A stretch of 64,000 nt of DNA from Methylobacterium aquaticum. Lineage in GTDB: Bacteria; Pseudomonadota; Alphaproteobacteria; Rhizobiales; Beijerinckiaceae. Location: contig NZ_CP043627.1 in assembly GCF_016804325.1 (NCBI RefSeq), positions 2,369,001 through 2,433,000 of the forward strand, written 5' to 3'. Each line of letters begins with the position of its first letter. The stretch's first letter is position 1. The notes below the pieces were generated by a model, which worked only from the letters and a program-made list of their open reading frames with translations, did no database searches and was not told the origin of the DNA. The translations under genes were made by a program, and so were the position numbers. Below, piece after piece: positions 9,323-15,749 of the stretch.

Positions 9323-9760
9323 CTACAACCGCGCCCGCGCGCTCCGCGGCGTCGACAGCAGCAGATGCGTCTCCGAGGTGGTCACGCCGGGCACCAGGCG
9401 CACCCGCCGCAGCAAGTCGTCCAGTTCCGGCAGGCTGCCGGCGGACAGTTCCGCGACGATGTCCCAGGCACCGACCGTCGTGTGGACCGAGGTGATCTCG
9501 GCAAAGCCCTTGAGGGCGTCGATCACGTCGCCGGCCCTGCGCCCCTCGACCGCGATCAGGGTGATCGCCCGCACCGCCGCCGGCTGGCTGTCGGCCCGCA
9601 AGACCACCGTATAGCCGATGATCTCGCCGTCGCGCTCGAGCCGGTCGAGCCGCGCCCGCACGGTGGCGCGCGACACCTTCAGGAGCGCGGCGAGGTCCGA
9701 GACCGGGCGCCGGCAATCGTGCCGCAGCAGGGTGATCAGGTTCCGGTCGAGGTCATCCAT
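9323..9760 (-). CDS. Lrp/AsnC family transcriptional regulator
   Basis: Encodes 145 aa from MDDLDRNLITLLRHDCRR. Residues 1-60 form the AsnC helix-turn-helix (SDLAALLKVSRATVRARLDRLE). Residues 65-140 form the RAM ligand-binding domain (ITLIAVEGRR, ITSVHTTVGAWDIV). The start is chosen by alignment to the family; an upstream in-frame ATG would add 13 residues. It is divergent from arginase and ornithine cyclodeaminase, so I infer that it controls arginine or ornithine catabolism in response to an amino acid, as is common for such local Lrp-type regulators. Confidence 0.88.
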   Translation of the reverse strand: MDDLDRNLITLLRHDCRRPVSDLAALLKVSRATVRARLDRLERDGEIIGYTVVLRADSQPAAVRAITLIAVEGRRAGDVIDALKGFAEITSVHTTVGAWDIVAELSAGSLPELDDLLRRVRLVPGVTTSETHLLLSTPRSARARL

Positions 9761-9859
9761 TTCGACACTCTGCGCATCGCCGCCTGCCAGATTGCGCATT
9801 CGGCCTGAGAAATCGACCAGGTTCCCGTATTCGGAGTGACACGCCCGCTCGCTACCCTG

Positions 9860-9897
9860 GTGCCGATCGACGCGATCGGTGCCGATCGACGCGATCG
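9860..9897. promoter_or_regulatory. Tandem 19-bp repeat in the Lrp-arginase divergent region
   Basis: The 19-base unit GTGCCGATCGACGCGATCG occurs twice in immediate tandem, 9860-9878 and 9879-9897. It is followed by a partial GATCG copy before the arginase ribosome binding site. Each unit is rich in GATCG half-sites. The position between regulator and target suggests an operator, but it could be a simple duplication. Confidence 0.4.
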
Positions 9898-9915
9898 AAA
9901 GCGATCGAGGGGAGC

Positions 9916-10860
9916 GTGTGCGTGGTCGACGGACATCCTGAACGATGCGTCCTGGTCGGCGCGCCGGTGCAATCGGGCACCGACCGCCTCGGCTGCGACA
10001 TGGGGCCGAGCGCCTACCGGGCGGCGGGCCTGGCCGGCGCGATCCGCGACCTCGGCATCCCGGTCGAGGATGCGGGCACCGTCGTGCCCGTGCCCTTCGC
10101 GAGCTCCGCCCATCCCAACCGGGCGATCCACCACCTCGCCGAGACGGCGGGCTGGACGCGGGCGCTCACCGCGGCCGCCTACGCGCACAGCGCCGAGGCG
10201 CGGCCGATCTTCCTCGGCGGCGACCACAGCCTCTCGGCCGGCACCGTGGCGGGCATGGGATTGCGCGCCAGGGACGAGGGGCGGCCGCTCTTCGTGCTCT
10301 GGCTCGACGCCCATGCCGACCTCCACACCCTCGACAGCACGGTGAGCGGCAACCTGCACGGCGTGCCGCTGGCCTACCTCACCGGACGGCCGGGCTTCGA
10401 GGGGTATTTCCCGCCCCTCCATGCCGCCCTCGATCCGTCGCGCATCTGCATGATCGGCCTGCGCAGCGTCGATCCGGCGGAGCGCGCGATCCTGCGCGAC
10501 AGCGGCACGCGGGTGCACGACATGCGCGACATCGACGAGACCGGCATCGTCGCGCCGTTGCGCGACTTCCTGCGCGCCGTGGCGGGCGCCGACGGCCTGC
10601 TCCATGTCAGCCTCGACGTCGATTTCCTCGATCCTGGGATCGCGCCGGGCGTCGGCACCACGGTGCCGGGCGGGGCCACCTTCCGGGAGGCCCACCTGAT
10701 CATGGAGCTGCTGCACGATTCCGGGCTGGTGCGCAGCCTCGACCTCGTCGAGCTGAACCCCTTCCTCGACGATCGCGGCCGCACCGCCCTGCTGATGACG
10801 GACCTCGCCGCCAGCCTGTTCGGCCGCCGCATCCTCGACCGGCCGACGCGGAGCTTCTAG
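9916..10860 (+). CDS. rocF: Arginase
   Basis: Encodes 314 aa from a GTG start with GAGGGGA seven bases upstream. It hydrolyses L-arginine to ornithine and urea in the cytoplasm using a binuclear Mn centre. The metal-binding motifs are all present: GGDHSLS, WLDAHADLHT and SLDVDFLDP. SGNLHGVPLAY and the Glu in VELNPFLDD complete the ureohydrolase pattern, and the substrate loop favours arginase over agmatinase. Ornithine cyclodeaminase follows 104 bp downstream, so together they convert arginine to proline. An Lrp-type regulator is divergent. Confidence 0.93.
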   Translation: MCVVDGHPERCVLVGAPVQSGTDRLGCDMGPSAYRAAGLAGAIRDLGIPVEDAGTVVPVPFASSAHPNRAIHHLAETAGWTRALTAAAYAHSAEARPIFLGGDHSLSAGTVAGMGLRARDEGRPLFVLWLDAHADLHTLDSTVSGNLHGVPLAYLTGRPGFEGYFPPLHAALDPSRICMIGLRSVDPAERAILRDSGTRVHDMRDIDETGIVAPLRDFLRAVAGADGLLHVSLDVDFLDPGIAPGVGTTVPGGATFREAHLIMELLHDSGLVRSLDLVELNPFLDDRGRTALLMTDLAASLFGRRILDRPTRSF

Positions 10861-10896
10861 AGAGCTTCACGATCGCGTTGCAATTGCGAAGCTCTC
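10859..10896. repeat. Short palindromic repeat after arginase
   Basis: AGAGAGCTTCACGATCGCG is followed by a near-complementary arm ending GCGAAGCTCTC, forming a hairpin that overlaps the arginase stop codon. An inverted relative lies at 27954-27992. It is a mobile-type intergenic palindrome that could also act in mRNA processing between the two genes. Confidence 0.6.
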
Positions 10897-10963
10897 CAGG
10901 TCTTTGGTTTTGCTGCAAAACCCTGTCGCAAGACCGGCCACCACCTTTGCGGGATTTACTGCG

Positions 10964-12016
10964 ATGCCAGCCCTCAACATCGTCCCCTTCGTCAGCGTCG
11001 ACAACATGATGCGCCTCGTCCACGCGGTCGGGATCGAGGCGATGCTGGTCCGCCTCGCCGACGCCATCGCGGAGGATTTTTCGCGGTGGGACGCCTTCCA
11101 GAAGACGCCCCGGATCGCCGCCCACAGTTCCGATGGCGTCATCGAGCTGATGCCGACCAGCGACGGCCAGACCTACGGCTTCAAGTACGTCAACGGCCAT
11201 CCGAAGAACGCCGCCGGCGGGCGCCAGACCGTCACCGCCTTCGGCGTTCTGGCCGATGTCGGCAACGGCTATCCGGTGCTCGTCACCGAGATGACCCTGC
11301 TGACGGCCCTGCGCACCGCCGCCACCTCGGCGCTCGCCGCGCGCGTCCTCGCACGCCCCGGGTCACGCACCATGGCGCTGATCGGCAACGGCGCCCAGGC
11401 CGAGTTCCAGGCCCTGGCCTTCCGGGCGCTCCTCGGGGTCGATCGCCTGCGCCTCCACGACATCGACGCGGCGGCGACCGCCAAATGCCTGCGCAACCTC
11501 TCGGCATTCGGCTTCGACCTCACGGCCTGCACCAGCGCCGAGGAGGCGGTCCGCGGCGCCGACATCGTCACCACGGCGACGGCGGACAAGCGCAACGCCG
11601 TGATCCTCGGCGACAACCTGGTCGGGGAGGGGATGCACGTCAACGCCGTCGGCGGCGACTGCCCGGGCAAGACCGAGCTGGCGCCGGAGGTGCTGGCCCG
11701 CGCCGCCCTGTTCGTCGAATACGAGCCGCAGACCCGCATCGAGGGCGAGATCCAGCAACTGGCGCCGGACCATCCGGTCACCGAAGTGTGGCGGGTCTTC
11801 GCCGGGCTGGCGCCCGGGCGGACGGATGCGCGCCAGGTCACGGTGTTCGACTCGGTCGGCTTCGCAATCGAGGATTTTTCGGCCCTGCGCACCGTCCGCG
11901 ATCTCCTGGCCGAGCACCCTCATTACGACGACCTCGACCTCCTCGCCGATCCGGACGACCCGCGCGACCTGTTCGGCATGCTGATGCGGGCGGCCCCGCC
12001 GCGCCGCGCCGCCTGA
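10964..12016 (+). CDS. Ornithine cyclodeaminase
   Basis: Encodes 350 aa, the same size as characterised Pseudomonas enzymes. It converts L-ornithine to L-proline and ammonia with bound NAD+. The substrate region contains YGFKYVNGHPKN and the Rossmann segment has ALIGNGAQAEFQALAF. GMHVNAVGGDCPGKTEL and ARAALFVEYEPQTRIEGEIQ match the ornithine cyclodeaminase/mu-crystallin family. The MPALNIVPF start is chosen by family alignment. It completes the arginase route to proline. Confidence 0.93.
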   Translation: MPALNIVPFVSVDNMMRLVHAVGIEAMLVRLADAIAEDFSRWDAFQKTPRIAAHSSDGVIELMPTSDGQTYGFKYVNGHPKNAAGGRQTVTAFGVLADVGNGYPVLVTEMTLLTALRTAATSALAARVLARPGSRTMALIGNGAQAEFQALAFRALLGVDRLRLHDIDAAATAKCLRNLSAFGFDLTACTSAEEAVRGADIVTTATADKRNAVILGDNLVGEGMHVNAVGGDCPGKTELAPEVLARAALFVEYEPQTRIEGEIQQLAPDHPVTEVWRVFAGLAPGRTDARQVTVFDSVGFAIEDFSALRTVRDLLAEHPHYDDLDLLADPDDPRDLFGMLMRAAPPRRAA

Positions 12017-12514
12017 GCAGAAGGCCGGGCTGCGGTGCAAATCGGAGGAGTCCGCTGGTCTACGGCCGCGTCCCCCTGGACTTGCCCTCTATTGCCCGCG
12101 GAGCACACCACGCAGTGCCGCTCGCGCACGCCGTCCGGGTTCGACAATCGCCGCCGTGATGATCTCCGGTTCCCCCGGCACACGGGGAGTGATGGGGCGG
12201 GGCACAATTATCTTTCGGGGCGGCTTTTCTCAGGCGAACACTCTCGGGGAGCATCGACCGGCGATCGGATCGTTCCATCGACCCGGTGCGATTGCGTGAG
12301 CGGGCCCGCTATGCACAGGCCTTCCCCAGCGAAATTACTTACGCAGTTTCGCGGGCCGCTGCGTAAGATCTTGTCGCTGATCCGTTTTCGGGAATCGCTT
12401 TGGTTAACACTGCGCTAAGTGTTCATCCGCCTATCTCGACACGTTTTGAAACATCTGGCATCCCAAGACTGCGGACGGGGCGAGAGACCAGCCCCGAACT
12501 TGAGGACAGCCCCG
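12017..12514. promoter_or_regulatory. Promoter region of the peptide gene array with inverted repeat
   Basis: About 500 bp without a supportable gene precede the first peptide gene. At 12338-12367 there is a perfect 9-bp inverted repeat, CTTACGCAG-N12-CTGCGTAAG. A second short one, AACAC-N8-GTGTT, lies around 12406-12423. These are candidate operators and promoter parts for the island; no regulator gene is adjacent. Confidence 0.4.
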
Positions 12515-12655
12515 ATGAAGACCCTCGACCTGAAGACCCTCGGCAGCATCGCCGGCGGCACCATCTGCGCGCCCGTCTGCTGCCCCCCGGCCTGCCCCCC
12601 GCCCCCGTGCCCCCCGGCCCCGTCCTGCGGCAGCGCCAAGTCCAAGAAGTGCTGA
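12515..12655 (+). CDS. Gly-Gly-leader precursor peptide, type A copy 1
   Basis: Encodes 46 aa. The leader is MKTLDLKTLGSIAGG, a double-glycine leader of 15 residues. The predicted 31-residue core starts TICAPVCCPPACPPPPCPPA and ends with SCGS and a Lys-rich KSKKC tail. It has seven Cys and ten Pro. The core has no recognised bacteriocin family. The gene is first of five tandem relatives, followed by an acyltransferase, HlyD and a C39-peptidase exporter, the machinery that cuts and exports Gly-Gly-leader peptides. I infer a secreted peptide, either antibacterial, signalling or metal-binding. Confidence 0.8.
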   Translation: MKTLDLKTLGSIAGGTICAPVCCPPACPPPPCPPAPSCGSAKSKKC

Positions 12656-12711
12656 TCGCGCAAGCGACAGCCTGATCTCGACGACACCACGAACCGAACA
12701 GGAGAGACATC

Positions 12712-12846
12712 ATGAAGAAGCTCGACACCAAGACCCTTGGCACCGTCGCTGGCGGCACCCTCTGCGCCGGCATCTCCGTCTCGGTTTGCGTCCCGGCCTG
12801 CCCGCCGGCCCCGACCTGCGGCAGTGCTAAGTCCAAGAAGTGCTGA
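12712..12846 (+). CDS. Gly-Gly-leader precursor peptide, type B copy 1
   Basis: Encodes 44 aa with leader MKKLDTKTLGTVAGG and a 29-residue core starting TLCAGISVSVCVPACPPAPT and ending CGS plus AKSKKC. The core has five Cys. The Pro-Pro-Cys block is shorter than in type A and is replaced by a Gly/Ser/Val-rich stretch. A ribosome binding site, AGGAGAG, lies seven bases before the ATG. It is identical in protein sequence to the copy at 13099. Confidence 0.8.
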   Translation: MKKLDTKTLGTVAGGTLCAGISVSVCVPACPPAPTCGSAKSKKC

Positions 12847-12903
12847 TCGCGCAAGCGACAGCCTGACCTCGACCAACGACGCCGACCCGACAGGAGAGAC
12901 ATC

Positions 12904-13043
12904 ATGAAGAAGCTGAACCTCGCCACCCTCGGCACCGTCGCCGGCGGCACGATCTGCGCCCCGGTCTGCTGCCCCCGGCCTGCCCGCCGCCCCCGTGCCC
13001 CCCGGCCCCGTCCTGCGGCAGCAGCAAGTCCAAGAAGTGCTGA
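12904..13043 (+). pseudogene. Gly-Gly-leader precursor peptide, type A copy 2, frameshifted
   Basis: The leader MKKLNLATLGTVAGG and the first core residues TICAPVCCP are intact. The frame is then lost because the C run after TGCTG has five C instead of the six in copies 1 and 3. Restoring one C near 12972 gives a 46-aa type A peptide ending GSSKSKKC at 13043. As read, the frame runs on through the next gene. A one-base error in a C run or a real inactivation would both explain it. Confidence 0.7.
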
Positions 13044-13098
13044 TCGCGCAAGCGACAGCCTGATCTCGACGACACAACGAACCGACAGGAGAGACACC

Positions 13099-13233
13099 AT
13101 GAAGAAGCTCGACACCAAGACCCTCGGCACCGTCGCTGGCGGCACCCTCTGCGCCGGCATCTCCGTCTCGGTTTGCGTCCCGGCCTGCCCGCCGGCCCCG
13201 ACCTGCGGCAGTGCTAAGTCCAAGAAGTGCTGA
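13099..13233 (+). CDS. Gly-Gly-leader precursor peptide, type B copy 2
   Basis: Encodes 44 aa, identical at the protein level to the type B peptide at 12712. The leader is MKKLDTKTLGTVAGG and the core has five Cys and the KSKKC end. It has a good ribosome binding site, AGGAGAG. It lies exactly 387 bp after copy 1, which points to a recent duplication of the B+A gene pair. Confidence 0.8.
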   Translation: MKKLDTKTLGTVAGGTLCAGISVSVCVPACPPAPTCGSAKSKKC

Positions 13234-13290
13234 TCGCGCAAGCGGCAGCCTGACCTCGACCAACGACGCCGAACCGACAGGAGAGACACC

Positions 13291-13431
13291 ATGAAGAAGC
13301 TGAACCTCGCCACCCTTGGCACCGTCGCCGGCGGCACCCTCTGCGCCCCGGTCTGCTGCCCCCCGGCCTGCCCGCCGCCCCCGTGCCCCCCGGCCCCGTC
13401 CTGCGGCAGCACCAAGTCCAAGAAGTGCTGA
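13291..13431 (+). CDS. Gly-Gly-leader precursor peptide, type A copy 3
   Basis: Encodes 46 aa with leader MKKLNLATLGTVAGG and a type A core, TLCAPVCCPPACPPPPCPPA, ending SCGSTKSKKC. It is intact and lies 387 bp after the frameshifted type A copy. It is the last peptide gene before the acyltransferase gene, 68 bp downstream. Confidence 0.8.
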   Translation: MKKLNLATLGTVAGGTLCAPVCCPPACPPPPCPPAPSCGSTKSKKC

Positions 13432-13499
13432 GCCACTGACACCGGACCCGTGCGGGGTCGTTTCCCCAAAAGGACAGAGTTCCAAGGACGAAAGTTCCG

Positions 13500-14444
13500 A
13501 TGAGCAACGCCCCGCACATTCCCTGGACCTATGCCCGCCTGGCCAGCCTGCCGCTGGCCTGGCGCCGGCGCGCCCTGCGCGCCCTGGTGGCGAGCCGCCG
13601 CCTGCTCGGCCGGGACAAGGGCGACGGCTTCGCCGCGACCTTCGAGAGCGTGCTGCGCCTGCCGCGCCGGGAGGCGTTGCGCCTGTCGCGCGAGGCCGTC
13701 CACCACGACGTCGCCGCCGAGATCGAGTGGTGCGCCCTGCACAAGCGCCCGATCGCCGCCATCCAGCGCGACATCGACCGGGTGACGGTCTCCGACCCGG
13801 CGGTAATGGAGCGGGTCGCCGCCGCCGGCCGGCCGGTGATCCTGGCGCCGCTCCACATGGGCGCCTACGTGCTCGGCCTCGCCGCCCTGATGCTGCGCTA
13901 CTTCCCCGGTCGGCCGATGCTGATCCTGCGCCAGCGCGACGACATGGCGATGGAGACCGAGGTCATCGAGCGCCTGCGCGAGGTCGACGTCGACGTGCGC
14001 TTCCTCACCGTCGGCGAGCGGTCCGACTTCCTGTCCGCGGTGCGCTTCGCCCAGAAGGGCGCGGTGGTCGTGGTGTTCTGCGACCTCGACCCATCCTACG
14101 GCGCGCCGGCCGAGATGCCGATGTTCGGCCTGCCGTTCCGCTTCGCCTTCGGCACCGACACCCTGGCCCGGCTCACCGGCGCGACCGTGGTGCCGGTCGC
14201 CACCACCATGGACGACCACGGCGACACGGTCGGCCTCGGCCAGCCCTTCGAGGTGCGCGGGAACGCGCCCGAGGAGCGGGCGCAGGTGGCCGGCATCATG
14301 CGCCGGCACATCCAGGCCGCCATCGCGGGCAGGCCCGAGCAGTGGCACCTGTGGCCGATGCTCGCCGATTATTTACCATCCTCCGCCAACGTGCAGGACA
14401 ACTCTCCGGCAGGCGGGGAGGCGCCGCAGACCCTCGCGGCGTGA
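13500..14444 (+). CDS. LpxL/HtrB-like acyltransferase in the peptide island
   Basis: Encodes 314 aa resembling the lipid A biosynthesis acyltransferase family (LpxL/HtrB, PF03279). The region VILAPLHMGAYVLGLAALML (about residues 115-135) aligns with the family catalytic segment normally written H-x4-D/E. Here the His is kept but the acidic position is Val. Later blocks GAVVVVFCDLDPSYG, MPMFGLPFRFAFGTDTLARL and GATVVPV are typical of the family. No N-terminal membrane anchor is obvious. It lies between the precursor peptides and HlyD and overlaps the HlyD start by four bases, so it belongs to the operon. I infer that it could acylate the peptide or an envelope lipid; this is untested. Confidence 0.7.
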   Translation: MSNAPHIPWTYARLASLPLAWRRRALRALVASRRLLGRDKGDGFAATFESVLRLPRREALRLSREAVHHDVAAEIEWCALHKRPIAAIQRDIDRVTVSDPAVMERVAAAGRPVILAPLHMGAYVLGLAALMLRYFPGRPMLILRQRDDMAMETEVIERLREVDVDVRFLTVGERSDFLSAVRFAQKGAVVVVFCDLDPSYGAPAEMPMFGLPFRFAFGTDTLARLTGATVVPVATTMDDHGDTVGLGQPFEVRGNAPEERAQVAGIMRRHIQAAIAGRPEQWHLWPMLADYLPSSANVQDNSPAGGEAPQTLAA

Positions 14445-15745
14445 GGTCTCGCGAGCGGATGGTCGATGAGCGAACCCGCGGCGCCTCCCCCGCGGAGGCC
14501 AGTTTCCAGCGTCGGCGGCTCACCGGCACCGTCCACCTGCAGCACGACCGCGGCAGCGTCTGGATGGCGTGGTTCTTCGGCGCGATCATCGTGGTGATCG
14601 TCGCCAGCCTGTTCCTCGGCCGGCTCGCCCGCTCCGAATCGGTCCGCGGCTACGTCTCGGCGGCCTCGGGCCTCACCCGCCTCGACGCCCAGGCCGCCGG
14701 CATCGTCCGGGACATCGCCGTCAAGCAGGGTGACACGGTCAAGCGCGGCGAGCGCCTGATGCAGGTGCAGCTGCGCGAGCAGACGACCGGCGGCGTCTCG
14801 ACCGTCGGGGCGACTTTGCGCAGCCTCCAGGAACGGCGCACCGGGCTCGTCGCCGAGGAGGCGCGCCTCTCGGTCTATCTCGATTCCACCCGCGGCGACC
14901 GCGCCGAGACGGAGCGCAACGTCACGGCGGTCCTGCGCGCCCTCGACGAGCAGGAGCGCACCCTCAAGGAGGGACTGGCGCAGCAGGAGGAGATGGTCTC
15001 CCGCGTCGAGGCCTACATGAAACAGGGCTACGCCACCCGCGAGACCCTCAACGGCCAGCGACGCGCCGCCCTCGACTATGCCCGCCAGATCGCCGAGCTG
15101 CGCGCCCGCCGGGCCGAGCTGCGGCAGAGCACCTCCGAGCGCCTGCGGGCGCAGCGCACCGGCGACACCGAGAAGGCGGCCCAGCTCGCCACCACCCGCA
15201 ACGAGCTGAGCGCGATCGAGGCGCAGATCACCGCGCTCGGCGCCCAGTCGCGCATCGACGTGGTGGCGCCGACCGACGGCCAGGTCGCCGGCCTCTACGT
15301 CCAGCCGGGTGATTCGGTCACCGCCGACCAGGTCGTGGCGATCCTCGGCGACACCCGGGCCGATCCACTGGTGGTGCTGGAGGTGCCGGCCCGCGCCATC
15401 GGGCTCGCCAAGGTCGGCCAGGAGGTCGTGCTGAAATACGACGCCTTCCCGTTCAAGACCTTCGGCATCGCCAAGGGGACGATCACGGTGATCTCCGGCA
15501 CGCCGCTCCGCAACCCGATGCTGGCCTCGGCCGACGACGGCACGAGCGACGCGGCGGGGGCGGCGGCCGCGCGCCAATCCGTCTACCGGGTCGAGGTGCG
15601 GCCCGATTCGCGCACCATGCGCGCCTACGGGATCGACGAGCCGATCCGCATCGGCTCGACGCTCTCGGCCGACATCGTGGTCGAGCGCCGCCGCCTGATC
15701 GACTGGATGCTCGATCCGATCCGGGCGATGCGCGGGAGAGGATGA
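14441..15745 (+). CDS. HlyD-family periplasmic adaptor of a peptide exporter
   Basis: Encodes 434 aa from GTG 14441, overlapping the previous stop (GTGA); an ATG at 14459 is an alternative start. One membrane segment is near residues 38-57 (MAWFFGAIIVVIVASLFLGR). It is followed by a biotinyl-lipoyl-like half (AAGIVRDIAVKQGDTVKRGE), a long coiled coil at about residues 120-270, and the second lipoyl half (VVAPTDGQVAGLYVQPGDSV). The beta-barrel domain follows. It links the inner-membrane C39 exporter to an outer-membrane channel. The exporter gene follows after 4 bp. Confidence 0.9.
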   Translation: MRSRERMVDERTRGASPAEASFQRRRLTGTVHLQHDRGSVWMAWFFGAIIVVIVASLFLGRLARSESVRGYVSAASGLTRLDAQAAGIVRDIAVKQGDTVKRGERLMQVQLREQTTGGVSTVGATLRSLQERRTGLVAEEARLSVYLDSTRGDRAETERNVTAVLRALDEQERTLKEGLAQQEEMVSRVEAYMKQGYATRETLNGQRRAALDYARQIAELRARRAELRQSTSERLRAQRTGDTEKAAQLATTRNELSAIEAQITALGAQSRIDVVAPTDGQVAGLYVQPGDSVTADQVVAILGDTRADPLVVLEVPARAIGLAKVGQEVVLKYDAFPFKTFGIAKGTITVISGTPLRNPMLASADDGTSDAAGAAAARQSVYRVEVRPDSRTMRAYGIDEPIRIGSTLSADIVVERRRLIDWMLDPIRAMRGRG

Positions 15746-15749
15746 TCCG

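Larger units (their letters stand above)
12712..13431 (+). repeat. 387-bp tandem duplication of a B+A peptide gene pair
   Basis: The pair at 12712 plus 12904 recurs at 13099 plus 13291 with an offset of 387 bases for both genes. The intercistronic spacer, TGATCGCGCAAGCGACAGCC followed by a conserved ribosome binding site, is nearly identical after every copy. The high identity indicates recent expansion, by unequal crossing-over or selection for dosage. Confidence 0.85.

Noticed and set aside
12515..13431. Peptide array read as metallothioneins or pilin-like repeats
   Set aside because: The short uniform leader ending in AGG and the adjacent C39 exporter fit exported precursors better. Metallothioneins lack such leaders.
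13316..14440. Upstream extension of the HlyD reading frame through the acyltransferase gene
   Set aside because: The added part is Arg/Pro-rich shadow. The adaptor N terminus with its membrane helix starts at 14441 or 14459.
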